From positions 12,516,472 through 12,580,471 of the forward strand of contig JAUJPP010000001.1 in the NCBI GenBank assembly GCA_030562195.1: DNA of 64,000 nt, in the 5' to 3' direction. Origin of the DNA: Nipponacmea schrenckii (taxonomy: Eukaryota > Mollusca > Gastropoda > Lottiidae). Positions 44,901-57,500 of this stretch are shown piece by piece (position 1 is the first letter of the stretch; each line of letters begins with the position of its first letter). Position numbers and translations under genes: made by a program. The notes beneath the pieces are model-generated. The model saw only the letters and a program-made list of their open reading frames with translations, was not told where the DNA came from and did not search any database.

Positions 44901-46823
44901 TATATAAAGCAGAACTTAAAATGTTTCATTATATACAAGGTTTCATATAATATCATGCATAATAATATTCCACATCAGCATAACATGATATTGTTTGTTA
45001 TTCTAGAAAATAGAATATGATCAGTTGACATTAACCTCTGATAAAAGTAGAACTATCACCAGAGAAGAGGAAGTCAAAAAGAAACAGAAATTAGCAAGGA
45101 AAGCCAACGTATCATTGAATACTAAAATAGTCTTTGAAGAAGGCAAGGAAGAGGTGAGATTTTTACAAATTTTATGTTTAGAAGTGGTTTGTCATTTGAT
45201 ATAACTATCTTATGTCCACATTAATACAATTAGTTTGAAAAGTGTAAAATATGGCCATTTAGAGTAAGTCTCTTTAAAAAATATATGGTTTTAACTTATT
45301 CTTTGGCAAAAAGCTTTAAAAAGTTGTTTGCGGTTGCTAGCAGTTGGTCGGTTTATTAATTTTTCTATACATAGCCATTTTGTTTTTCAGTCTGATGAAG
45401 AAGATAAAGATGAAAAGAAGGGATTAAATATAGAGTTAGCTAAACAGAGAATGCAGGCAGCTGATGTCCAAGATAAACAAAATTATAGGGAAATGATCAA
45501 ACTAAGAAAAAGGGTCAGTGACATAACATCACCAGAGAGTCGTGTCAACTTCACTCAAATGTACATTACACAATACACATACGGTCACCTTACACTTGTC
45601 TCAGTAACAAACAAGGTTTCACTCATAAGGAATCAAAATGTATTATACGGCATTCAGTGAGAAATCTCTAAATTGGCACCTTTTTCTGTCAGAGCAAAAT
45701 ATCAATTTAGTTATGTATGGGTTCCCATGTTATTTGTCTTTCCTAACAGTACATGTATATTAAGTAGTGGAACAAATTAATAATTTGGTTGTTTATTATT
45801 TCCAGGAAGAAAAAATTAGATTGAAAGAGAAAAGAAAAGCTGAATTGGAAGAAATGAGGGTGAGTAAAATAGTCCAGCATGCTGTTGATTTTGTTGCAAT
45901 GGTCAGCCATGATCTATTTCAGCACAACCTTGAAAGTTTGTTTATAATTGTTATAAGCCTAAAAACAAATAGATCTAATGAAAATGGACGTCTAGTTTTT
46001 TCTTTTTTTTCTGTAGTTAAATAAACTACCCATCATGATCTGATAAAATTCTACTGTTCATTTGTGTTCAATTGAATGCTGATCTATGTGAGGATATTTT
46101 AAAATATTGTGTTCTGTTTGTAGAAAAGACTAGCGGCTGAAGAAGGAGAAGATGATGAAGAAGTAGAGACTGTTTATCATCAAGATTCAGATAATAATTC
46201 AGATATTGATCCACCTCAATACTCTGATGAGTCAGATAATGATGAAGATAGGTGAGTTTTACTTAATATTTTGTAGAAAAATGTTTTTTGATCCAGCTCT
46301 TGAATGTTATGCATAAGATACCAGTCATAAGGTGGCTCTCCAATTTTGGAGGTTTCCAAGTTGTTGCTTTGTCAGTTAGCATCAGACTCTTTAGACCATT
46401 TATCTCTAACCTATCCAAAAAGGTAGATAACTGATGTCATGGCTACAAGATTTAATCAAATCAAATTATCCAGTCTTGTTTCCGAGGACAATATTCTGGT
46501 TAGAACATGAATAATATCAGCCCATATTAATTACCCTTTTCATCCAAAAGCACCACGTGTTCCCGAAAAAATTTATTTTAGTTTTTTGAATGGCAATTTG
46601 ATATTCAATGTATTTTAATTGTAGACCAAGAAAAAAGAAATTCAAACCAAATGATTCTGATGAAGAACAGCTAAGTGTAGAAAATGGAAGTAGTGAAGAG
46701 GAAGGAAGTGAGGAAGAGGAAGAGGAAAATGATGAGGAAGAGGAGGAAGACGTTTCTGGTGTTGGAGCTTCATTGCCAGATGATGAACAATTGGCTCTAA
46801 GACTGTTACAAAAATATTCTTAA
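38966..46823 (+). CDS. DDX10: DEAD-box RNA helicase DDX10 (yeast Dbp4)
   Basis: Nucleolar ATP-dependent RNA helicase needed for early 18S rRNA processing; yeast Dbp4 acts on U14 and U3 snoRNPs. Exons: 38966-39121, 39794-39854, 40133-40263, 40737-40895, 41355-41475, 41606-41720, 42031-42127, 42282-42386, 42704-42866, 43044-43128, 43451-43552, 43685-43772, 44012-44100, 44289-44592, 45007-45153, 45391-45513, 45806-45859, 46124-46251, 46625-46823; all phases agree, giving 808 aa (human 875). Helicase motifs in order: Q motif with [39 protein letters not shown] and HRVGRTAR. After the core come YVRS-like and FDVSK segments, the [13 protein letters not shown] segment, then a Lys/Glu-rich tail with long acidic runs. 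The product ends in [10 protein letters not shown], like the human LVLHLLRSQS. Intron 1 ends in a triplicated 96-bp unit containing the exon 2 acceptor. Confidence 0.96.
39529..39816 (+). repeat. Three 96-bp tandem copies including the DDX10 exon 2 acceptor
   Basis: Units start at 39529, 39625 and 39721, exactly 96 bp apart, and are identical as read. Each contains about 70 bp of intron end, the acceptor tttttag, and the first 22-25 bases of exon 2 (ATAAATACTTCAAAAGTTGA). Only the third copy continues into the rest of exon 2. The identity points to a very recent duplication or to an assembly error. Confidence 0.92.
44770..44915 (+). mobile_element. Fragment of the 55.1-kb MITE family in DDX10 intron 14
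   Basis: The segment gttaattacattgaaaacttgtaggggtact, followed by gttatactgta, matches the right half of the element at 55.1-55.45 kb (ttaattactttgaaaacttgtagg...atatactgta). Only the right part is recognisable. Confidence 0.5.
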
Positions 46824-46924
46824 AATTGTTAATAAAATATACTGAATGTTATCATTTAAGTTGCTTGCAGATAATGACCGAAGGATTATGAACAATTACC
46901 ACTTCATAAATATGTGGCCAGGTA

Positions 46925-47860
46925 CTTTTGGTTTACATACACTGTCATACCAGAACCCATTATTTACATACACAGCCATACAAGTATTCTTGGTTTGCAT
47001 ACACTGTTATACCATTACTATTGATTTTTATACAATATACCAGTACCCTTGGTTTTTATACTCCCACATTATAATGTGGTCGTATATTGTCGTCACCCCT
47101 GTCGGTCCGTCGGTCCATCCACAATTGGCTTGTGAACGTGATAGATACTACAGTTTTCAATGGATTTGAATGAAACTTGCTGTGATATTTATATTGAAGA
47201 GATCTCGAATAAGTTTGAAATTGGCGATTTTTCAATAAATGGTTTTTGAGTTATTGCCCTTGACTTAGTCAAAACGCGTTAAAATTGGCTTTAAACGCTA
47301 TAGAGACTACAGTTTTCATTGGATTTGAATGAAACTTGCTGTGATCATTTATATTGATGAGATCTTGGATGAATTAGAAATAGGCGATTTTTCGATGAAC
47401 GGTTTTTGAGTTATTGCACTTGACTTAGTTAAAACTCTTCAAAATTGGATTGTGAACGCGATAGAGATCACAATTTCCATTGGATTTGAATGAATTTGTG
47501 TCATCAATTATATTAATGAGATCTTGCACAAGTTTGATAGTGATGATTCTTGGGTAAACGTTTTTTTTAGTTATTGCCCTTGCCAAAACGCGTCGTCGGA
47601 ACAGACTTGTGAACACCATAGAGACAACAGTTTTCATCTGATTTGAATGAAATTTGGTGTGATCATTGAAGTTGATGAGATCTTGGTTTTTATTCACCGT
47701 CTAACCAGTTCTCATTGTTTTTGTTTTTTTCACTGTCATACCAGAACTCTTGGTTTTTATTCACTGCCATACCAGTACTTATAGTCTGCATACACTGCCA
47801 TGCCATATCTCTTGTTTTGCATAAATACTGTCACATCAGTACTCATAGCTTACACTGTAA
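46925..47860. repeat. Short tandem array (about 33-40 bp unit) split by a mobile element
   Basis: Irregular repeats of the type catacactgtcataccagtactcttggttttta occupy 46925-47058 and resume at 47690-47860. They lie just past the DDX10 stop (46823). The array is interrupted by the hairpin-end element at 47059-47690. No coding function. Confidence 0.75.
47059..47690. mobile_element. Truncated copy of the 160-bp-core element, reverse orientation
   Basis: It starts with the hairpin cccacattataatgtgg (about 47063) and the cgtatattgtcgtc and gtcggtccgtcggtcc stretch, the reverse complement of the right end of the 28.7-kb element. Three to four core repeats follow, each ending in the phrase gagttattgcccttgacttagt. 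The other terminus (CTTGCCAGGCAAG type) is missing. TTGGTTTTTAT occurs at both borders, but that phrase is also part of the surrounding array. Confidence 0.75.
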
Positions 47861-50800
47861 TATAAAGGCTTTCTAGTTGGACTTTTAAACCCGAAAAATG
47901 TTTGTTCAAAAAGCCCGTATTGTGCAACAGTTCTTCTTTTAAACTGAAATGAAGCGTTTTTATGCATATGTCTCCCCTAGAAGCAATTGTAACGTTTATA
48001 TATTTTCATCGCATCGGCGACAGAGTGAATCGAACATGTAATAAGCTATTTAGAAAATATCAGCAATTTTCATTTTAACGACAAAAATATTTATCAATTT
48101 TGTTAATGACGTAATTAGATACTGAAGTATGGTGGGTGAAGGAGCTGATATTATATTGATCAAGTATGGTGAGGAGTTGGTAAGGAGATTGTTAAATAGT
48201 AATCTGGGATAATGGCCCAATGGTAAATGCTATCACGTTTCTTGTAAGACAGGTGCAATGGCGGATTAAACCTTCATGAAGCGCCTCCCACTTAAAAATC
48301 AATCTGATCAACTTCATTCAACTTTCAGAAATCTTTTAAAACGTCGTATGGTCAGTTAAATGAATACAAACTTAAGTGGGTTGTCAATTTGCTTTTGTAG
48401 TGCTTGTATAAAAGTTGGGAAAATACTTCATGATTTTGAAATTAATGATGGTCTTAGCATTTTCCGAAAAAAGTTAATATTAAAGTAACATAACAATCGA
48501 ATTATTAGATCGCAATTTGATTCAATATTATGTCAGTGAACAAGAGTTAATGCCCTTGATCACGAAAAATACACCAAATATAGCATTATAGACACATACA
48601 ATAATGAATTGATTTGTTTGTGCAAGTCTTGTAAAACATTGGCGTGAATACACAGTAAGATGTAATAAAACGGTTCAATTAAATTTGCGTGTAGGAGTAT
48701 ACAGTTTGGCAACAGTTTGTTTTCTTTGCAGTTTATGATAAATGTCACATACAAATTAGTTAAACTCAGCAACTGGGAATACAACAAATATGGACCACTT
48801 TATTCACCTGACTATCAAATTTAATGCTGTGTTTACTTCAATATTAAGCACGGGGCACGTAAACAGTAAACTGTTGATTCACCGGACATTCAGGTGTTTG
48901 GGAAGTGAAATAGTACACCCTAAAATATTGGTTTCTTCGTGGGTTATTATAACGAAAGTCATTTTGAAACAGCGCTATTCTAATTGAATTCAAACAAAAC
49001 TGGATGCAAACTTTAAAAAAAAATTATCTATGAAAATTTCGAGTAACTACTACTGCTTGCTTATAGACAACCGTTTCGCACTGCAAATATATGGAAATTC
49101 TGTAAAAGTGTGACTATATTTTATGATATATACATTAATATATATTACATTATTGTAAATGTAGCACGATAATAATATAGTTCGTATATTTATGGTTTAC
49201 GATAAAATGAATTATTATACCATTCCTAAATATGATAGCCTACGTTAACCTATGATAGTAATAAGAAAAACAAAATATAAATTTCACCCTTCTTATTTCA
49301 CTATATATGGCAGCATCGCTGTTCTTTTATCTTTTATCTATATTACATAACATAATCCTTATATAATCCTATAAATCAAGAAAACTTAGTAACTATGCAT
49401 AAAAATGCAATTGATTATTGAAAAACGCTTGGTTAATTGATTAAGCCTTATTCAATTATTACTTATATTTTTGAGTCTTCTAGATTTTCAGGGATTTTGT
49501 TACAATATGACATTAAGTAAGTTAATTGATGAATATATAATATTTAAGACGCGGTATCATTTTTATATTGTTAAGTTCATTATCATTTTCGTTCTTAATC
49601 GAATTTTGATATACATTTTTCAATTATCATTTTATTATATGACTTTTTTTCCGAATAGTCATTTATGTTTTTGATTTTCTACAAAATGTGCCAGTCATTT
49701 AGCTCTATTATGTCTTAAGCGCCAATAATTACAATTTGATAATAAAGTATCTAATGTATTGAAATTAAAACAAAACATTTCCTAATTACAATTTAATACT
49801 GCAAATATCTTGTATTGTATTAATATGTATTTAATATATTGTATATAAAGTATAGTTGTAGTACTCCGAGTGAAGTTCTTTAAAACATACAGATATACCT
49901 TAATTACAATTAAAGGTTCTGGTAACATCCTTAGGACCATCAGTGACACGAGAGGATTACACTATTTTTAACAAAAATAATCAATATTTTTCTTAATTCT
50001 AAGTATTGTAATCAACATTATATTTTTTTTTATAAGAACTGCATATTGAATATCATAGTTCAATCATATAATTAAATAGATTTTTAAAATTATTTACAAT
50101 TTTAAATACCGGTACTAAATATTAAAACTTCAGTTAAGCAATTTAAACCTAATCGTTATAGACTTAACAGCTTAATTTATAGATATATATTGATTCTGAA
50201 CTAACCTAAAGAATCATGATCATCAATGAGCGATTAAAAAATAATGATAATGATGAGCTATGACTAATCACTCAGTCTTATCGTTGCCTTACTAACTTTT
50301 CGTTACGATATTGTTCCTTTAATATTAAGTAGTCTCAAAAAACAATTGATTTTACCGGTAATAGCTTCGATGTATATTTTTTGAAAATTTGAATGTAAAT
50401 ATGAATAACAATAAAATGTAATTATAGCTTTAATATTAATATTTAGTGGCTAGAAATTTACAACTTTTTATGTTGCACTGTTGAATTCAATGTACAGAAA
50501 CTTGCATATAAGTTTCTTCGGCTATCGAAAATTCACAAGAATCCAAGTAGTCTCGAAATACTTTACCAGTTGTTTGGTATCCAGCTTTCAAACATTTTTG
50601 AGGGGCATTAAGAGAAATAATGCCCGAGGCACGTGTATTAGGCACGCGTTGAGCGCCTGTGGTATTATTTCTTATATTGATCATTATATTGTAGTGGCTA
50701 AATTAACGATGATTAGAGTAGAATAGGGAGGCGTGTATTATTGACATAATGTATTGTATAAAATAACCCCTTTTACTTCACAGAACAAATTAACTTTAAT

Positions 50801-52542
50801 CAAGTCTTTTTCATTTATCACTAACGACCGTTTAAAGGATACAACGGAATTTTTATCATATCGCTTGGATATTTTGAAGCTGTTTATAAAAACTAAGGTT
50901 AGTTGAAATATGAGGCATTATTTGTAAAATTCATCATATACTTTAACGCTTTTAATTCAATTTAAATAATAAAAAATTAAAAATTAAATTAGCTAATAAG
51001 ATATTCATTGAAAAATCTCACTAAGAAATCTAATTAATTAGTAATTGAATTCCGTTCGGAAGATTAATTTGTAGTTTAGATTTCATAATCCTAATTCAAT
51101 CTGATTTAATTTCCATTACCGAGTAAAATTTCAACCAATTTAATGTTGAATTTAGGTTTTATTATATTCAGATCTGGCATTTAATTTAATGATCCTCCAG
51201 AAGATAAACCTGAATCTTCTCATTATATTCATAGCAATCTAGTTCCAATAAACATATTCGGATCATATTGTTGCATTACAATATTTCGATCCCATTCAAT
51301 TTAAATTTAGTCAATTAATATTAAAATAGAATTTAAATTCATAATTAAGGTTTCGAGATCATTTAATTCTGCACAAGAAAATGGAATTTGATTTTTATAA
51401 TTAAATTCTTTGCAATCTATAAGCTTTTATAATCATATTTAGATCCGGCTGCAATATCATATTTCGATATGATCCAATCCACTTGTAACTTCATATTAAA
51501 ATCGAATTTTCTTTTACAATTTAAGATTTAAAATCATATCGTTATCCCAATGCAATTTAATAAAATATAATTATATTCCATTCAGATTTTAATTTTTACT
51601 TTGTAATTTGTGCTTTATGAGTATATTCCGATGCATGCATTTCCATCTAATTCTGTTATTGTATTTTTGCTTTTTAATTTCTATAATCTAAAGAATTGAA
51701 TTTATAATTTAAGTTTTTTTTAAAATCGGAATAAACTAAGTAAGATATTTAGATCCAGCTCACTATACAATTGTATTCCTATAAAGATATTTCGAATAGA
51801 TTTTATTAGAAAACTATATTTATATAATCATGTTCCGATCCTAATTATCTATAATTTAGGTTTTATAATTTGCATTATTCTGAAAATATATGCTTATCCT
51901 ATACAAATTTCGACCCACATGTGTTTTGAGTTTATTAATAATATTCTGATGGAGATTATTTATTATCATAATATTTCGATAGGATAATATTCTATATTCG
52001 AACAGTGCCTAAAATTTGTATAAAGCGGCGATTACATGTGTTTGCATGCGTAATTCAAACTCAAGCTCAAAATGTGATCACATATTGTGTCTGTATAAAT
52101 GATTCCGAAATCATCAGAAAACATATATCCATACGCTCTTCGCAAACGCAAAAAAAATAAATCGCCCACTAAGGGTCTTGAGATTAAGGCCAAATAAAGC
52201 AGAAAATTTGATTTTGCTGAGAATATGAGTCTTTTTTATAGAGTTTGCGTTTGTACATGTTATTGAAACTTTATATCTTTTAGGGTCATTTTCCAATAGA
52301 AATTCAGCCGGCAAACAGTTATGAAATATTAAAGTTTAAAACTTGATAATATATGACGACAGTGCATAAAACTCCCTCGACATAACTGTAAAAAATTTAT
52401 AGGTATTTCATAATACTAATATTATTGAAAATATTATTATTCATAGCAAGATGGGACAGGTTTAATTTTGTTGAAATTTGCACACCTCGGAACAAATTTA
52501 CTTTTTTATCTTACAGAATTTCCAGCGGAACCATTTAGTAAA
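47861..52542. other. AT-rich gene-poor stretch upstream of the bHLH gene
   Basis: I find no exon, RNA gene or intact element in these 4.7 kb. The sequence is very AT-rich. From about 51,100 to 51,900 it holds loose repeats of motifs such as atttcgatcc and atatttagatcc. Open frames here are short and match no family I know. The stretch presumably contains regulatory DNA for the bHLH gene. A possible splice acceptor (tttttatcttacag) ends at 52516, so that gene may have a non-coding first exon somewhere here. Confidence 0.4.
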
Positions 52543-53070
52543 ATGAACCAAAATAATGTGAATAATTATTTGGAAATAAATTCTATGCGATTAACATCAC
52601 CGACATGTGAAGAACTTGGAATACCTTTCGATTCCGAAGACGAACTTTACCCAATGCCGTGTAGAACTAGCGTTGTTATCAAGAATCCTTCTTTACATTT
52701 GGAAGGATTAAAATACGATATCACCCAATATTCTCCAGTTTGTATGATACCGTTACCCGATTCCTTAGCCATGGAACCCAATTTTATTCGACGTAGAAAC
52801 GAGCGGGAAAGAGATCGCGTACGCTGTGTCAATGAAGGATACGAAAGATTAAAGGAACATTTACCACTAGAAAATAAAGAAAAAAGGATCAGTAAAGTGG
52901 AAACGTTAAGATCAGCCATACAATATATTAGACATTTACAATCTTTATTAGAAATAGACGATAATGAGCAGAAGTTTTATCATAATGTGAGCAGATCGCG
53001 AAAACGTAAAAGTGACAATTATTCTGAATTCGAATTTAACAGAGATAGTCCATCGAAGTCTAAGAAATGA
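52543..53070 (+). CDS. Achaete-scute family bHLH transcription factor (ASCL3/4-like), 175 aa
   Basis: DNA-binding transcription factor that would pair with a class I (E-protein) bHLH partner on E-boxes. The bHLH domain, about residues 85-145, has the basic region RRRNERERDRVRCVNEGYER, helix 1 ending LKEHLP, a short loop, and helix 2 SKVETLRSAIQYIRHLQSLL. CVNEGYxRLxxHLP and SKVETLR are hallmarks of achaete-scute proteins, and the overall pattern is closer to vertebrate ASCL3/4/5 than to ASCL1. The N-terminal part contains PFDSEDELYPMP, and the C terminus is basic and Ser-rich. The coding region has no intron. The start is the first ATG after a likely acceptor at 52516. The family is sure; the exact orthologue is not. 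Confidence 0.9.
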   Translation: MNQNNVNNYLEINSMRLTSPTCEELGIPFDSEDELYPMPCRTSVVIKNPSLHLEGLKYDITQYSPVCMIPLPDSLAMEPNFIRRRNERERDRVRCVNEGYERLKEHLPLENKEKRISKVETLRSAIQYIRHLQSLLEIDDNEQKFYHNVSRSRKRKSDNYSEFEFNRDSPSKSKK

Positions 53071-54574
53071 TAGCTAGGCCTATCTCAATGACAATTCTTC
53101 ATATATTTAATTCAACACGATCATAAGCATTATAATACCGTGTGTGTGGACTCGATTCTTTAAACTCGGACCCCCTTTCTCAAAAGTTAAACTAAGATTA
53201 AAAGGAGATTTTAAGAATATAATAGTATTATTGGTTGATAAAAGTAAATTTACAGGATTGACCTATCAGATGACACTAACGGATATTATAGATATTGTCC
53301 CTTGTGAGCATATTCTTTACTAAAAGTGCTTAAAACAGGACTAAGCGTCGTTTGCATCACATTAACCCAGCATGGGTGCTGACTAAATCATGGCTTTTAT
53401 AATCTTATCGCTGGTTTATCTTACGCTATGCATATTTTTACCAAGGATCGTCATCGGGATAAATAATAGTTGAAATAATAATATGTTTAAAAGTGCAATA
53501 TACCTGATCATATTTTGTATTGTTTGTCAAATAAATTATTTAAGCTATTTATTATTGTTGAGAATCCAATTTGTTTCCGTTATGTTGCCTTTATCACGAT
53601 TGAAATCGTTGTCATCATATAAAGTAAAGATCATCTGTACATCGTGATCATCCCATTTAATCCTAAGAAAGCTAAGCAAGCTTTTATATAAGTGGTTGTT
53701 AAATCCCATAGATTAATTTTTAAAGAACAATTCATGGCCTATTTAGTTACAAGTTTGGTTTCTTTCAACAATAGCCACAGTAATTTATTTGAAACATTTT
53801 CAGATAAAGTGTTTTCCATTTAACATTCCACCAGTCTCCCTTTGATCTATCAGTTCTACCTTCCTTAAGACTGTACCTAGATTTCTTATTCAACCAACAA
53901 CTGAGTATTGTTAAATTTGACTGTAAGCAGTAAACCCTCTGAATTTAAGACCAAAAAAATTTCAAATATTCTTTTTAGGTCTTAGGATGAAGAAAATTTT
54001 TTAAAATATTAAACTCAGCTAATAAGAGGTCTATTCATCAGTAAATATACATAAAAGTAAATATCCATAAAAATTCATTATATAATTTAAAAAATCTTAA
54101 TTTGAAATTTAATTCATAAATTGATTAAGCAGTTTCAAAAATGACTTAGTTTGGTGAGTTTTTCAGATTCTGTTACTTTATGACATCAGGTAAGTTCACT
54201 GATGAATATACTCATATTGACCATTCTTGAGTACTAAAATTGTAGTTCATTCTAAGACACAGTATCCTTTTAAATTACAAATTTCAAAGCATAAAACATG
54301 TGGTTAAAGGGAGCTAATTACACATTTATGTGGTCTGAGGTGATTAAGGCAAACCTCAGCGGTTCCACTTGGTCCTTAGGGACTCACTATCTAGTAGTTT
54401 TCAAAAGAAAGACAATAAGTAGCACTTGTAAATTTTATCTGACAAAATTAGCACCATTACAAAATAATTTGCAAACATAATATCTTCTAATATTGGTCAA
54501 TAAATCATTAAAACACAATTATACTGGATTTCAATGTCCAGTGGAAGAATAAAAGTCTAATTATTTAGTTACAT
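53071..54574. other. Intergenic region with a degraded MITE end
   Basis: This is the 3' flank of the bHLH gene, and the far end is the 3' side of NUBP1. The segment 54000-54273 resembles the MITE at 19.5 kb: gattctgttactttatgacatcaggtaagttcactgatgaa, then cattctaagacacagtatcc and TTAA at 54270-54273. The left end of that copy is not recognisable. No gene is seen. Confidence 0.5.
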
Positions 54575-57500
54575 TCATTTGTTTTCTTCACCAGTATCTG
54601 ATTCAATCTGTTCTTTTAGTTTCATACAGTAATCTTTGATTTCTAAATATAAATAAAAATTTAAAAATTTGACGAAGTTTTACTCGAAGCAGCATTAGTC
54701 TCTTCTCTTTTCACAGAGACCAGATGCACAAAACATTGCACATTGCAATCTAAAAACATATACTTTTAATCTAATCCTTTTGGTCATAAGGTTAAAATCA
54801 TCCATTTTTTTTTATAAGCTGAGAGAGCAGGTCAGCCACCACATCTCCAGCAGCTAGACATTAGCTCATCCTCAATTGAATAATACAATCTTACTGCTGT
54901 ATCAGATTCTGAAAAGTGTCATAAGTTATTATCCAGATATTAACAAACTTACTGTCAATAATAGTCTTAAATGCTTGCGTTGCAGGTGATTCTTGAACTT
55001 CTTCAAAATAATTCTTTCCCTCATCACAACATTTTCCTGAAAGGCAATTAGATAATTGAGAAATTTAAAGATATTTTAGATCGTGCTAAGTTTCATGAAA
55101 ATCTCAAACCTGAAGCTTTTATAAATACAGTAGAACCTGTACTCAGAGACCATTCAGGGCAATATTCAAAAACGGTCTGTTAAAGAAGGTTGTCTCTTAT
55201 GAGAGGACTGGGTCGATTGCAGGATCATTTTGTAGACCACTTTTCCCGGCTTTCCACAAGATGTTGACCTCGACCCTATCACTTAATGTTAAACTTTTTT
55301 GTGTAGGCTTCAAACTCAGAAGTGTCATGGTGGCTTATTTGACTCCATTGATTACACAGGATTGTAAATACAAAGTCACTGGTTGGGTAATGAAAGTGGT
55401 CACTTATCAGTCATTAATTACTTTGAAAACTTGTAGGGGGGCAGGATATACTGTAATTATTTATTCAAGAGGTTTGAATTCAGAACGGTATAAATAATAA
55501 CCACTTGTTGTATAAAGATCCATTCATCAACATTTTGCAAATATATGTATTACAATAATTTTACCATATTTTAATTTATATGTTATGAATACATATATGA
55601 TGGCAAGAGTAACAACTAATGTATTTATTAACTTGTAAATAAAATAAACAAACCTATTCTAGGATCAAGAGGTAATTTTCCTAGAAATGGAATATTAGAA
55701 TCTGCTGCCATTTTTTCACCTCCTCCTGTAGTTGGTGGAAATATCACAGATTCTGTCTGAAAATAGAAGGAACAAGAATAGTTAAAAAAAATACATAGGC
55801 TGCAACAGTAATCAATTGGGCCTTTCTAAATTTCTCATTATATTATATGCCCAAATAAAATTATTATGCTTTTAATAGCTTAATTTAACCTGCTACCAGC
55901 TCATGGGCCGTCATCATAAATGTCTCATCATTATCTTCTGAGCATTATAATTTGTCAGACTAGTCAAAATGTAGTCTGGATTCCCAAAGTATTCAAAATG
56001 TAAGTATTTCTGTCAACATTTAACCATGCAACAAAAGTGAATTTCAAAATAAAAGCAAGGGACACAACTCATAAGAGAATGGATTGAAATAACCTTTGAC
56101 AAAAAAAGTGAAGAAAGTAATCCTTGATGCAATTTTAACAAAAATTAAAAAAACGTAACCTCACTATAAGATATGAACTTACTGTACATTTAGGACAAAC
56201 AAAACCACTCATATTTTCTACAACACCTATGATAGGTAAATTAACTTTGCGACAAAATGTTATTTCTTTTCTTACATCTTGTAAGGCTACTTCCTGGAAC
56301 ACAGAATTTCAGATCAATTGTTATAAAAAGATATAGAAAGAACTTTATTTTTGCTGGAATGTTTTCTATACTGCAATTAACCAAATGATTCAAACTATCC
56401 AGAAAGTGTTTGAAAATTTTGATAGGAATATACTTTCGTGTAGGTAAATATAAACTATGAATTGTGAAACATTTAAATTTAAATATCAAAGAACTCTGCC
56501 ATTACCATTACCATATTATCATGTGATAATTCTTTTGTTATGCAACTGACAATCTATAATATTGGAATGTTAACATTCCTTAAGTCATATGATTGAATTT
56601 TTAGAGTCAATGAAGAAACACAAAATATAATGCCAAACTATGCAAACTGATTAGCAAATTTCTTTGGAATTTTAAAAACTTCTGCCATGCAACTTTAAGT
56701 GTCTTGAAACTGAGAATTAGTTGTATGGCAAGGGAGGTGACTATGTAAAGCAATACTGATAATGAAATAATGACCTACCTGAGGTGTTGTTAATAATACT
56801 GCACCATCGATGTTAGTTTGACTGAGGTATTGTGTTGTTGAAATATGTTCATCACTAGTACCAGGGGGTGTGTCTATAACTAAATAATCTATCTCACCCC
56901 AATCTACATCTCGTAAAAACTGTTTGATCATACCTATCACATGAAATAATAGAGTTTTGAGTTCTAATTTTCTGTTAGTGATTTAGCCATTGAAAGTGAG
57001 CAAATACCAAGTATTTTTGATTGATTTTCAAATTTGAAATGTTTAAGATCTTTAACATGCTCAACCAATTTCAAATGTTTTGCATCAATGCCTTGTACAC
57101 AGTCAAATTCCAGCGAATAATACATTAGGCCATGCAAAGTAAATTGTCTGTTTTACAGGCCTTTTTTTTTTAAAAATGGGGCGAGAGGGCGAATTTATTA
57201 TTTAAAAGCGCTTTTTAAAATTTGGCACCAGAAGAAATCGGAGCAAGCGAAGCTATTTATTATTTATTTCCACAAATTTAAAAAATAGATTTATATCCCC
57301 ATTCAGATGCAACTATCAGATGTTTTTGGGGGATGAATGATAATAGTTGACAGACTTAACAGAACTTTTTTTTTCTTTTCAACTTCACATAAACGTAATC
57401 ATTCCAAGATATCTACTACCTCTGACAATGATGCACTTAGGGTGCATCAGGACTGATAATATTATGTCAAGACTATGTTATTCTACTACACTGTACTAAT

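Noticed and set aside
45514..45660. Open frame continuing past DDX10 exon 16
   Set aside because: It is intron readthrough. Splicing at 45514 to 45806 keeps the Lys/Glu-rich tail in frame.
50481..50726. An 81-residue open frame in the gene-poor stretch
   Set aside because: There are no recognisable domains and the surroundings lack splice or polyadenylation signals that would support a gene.
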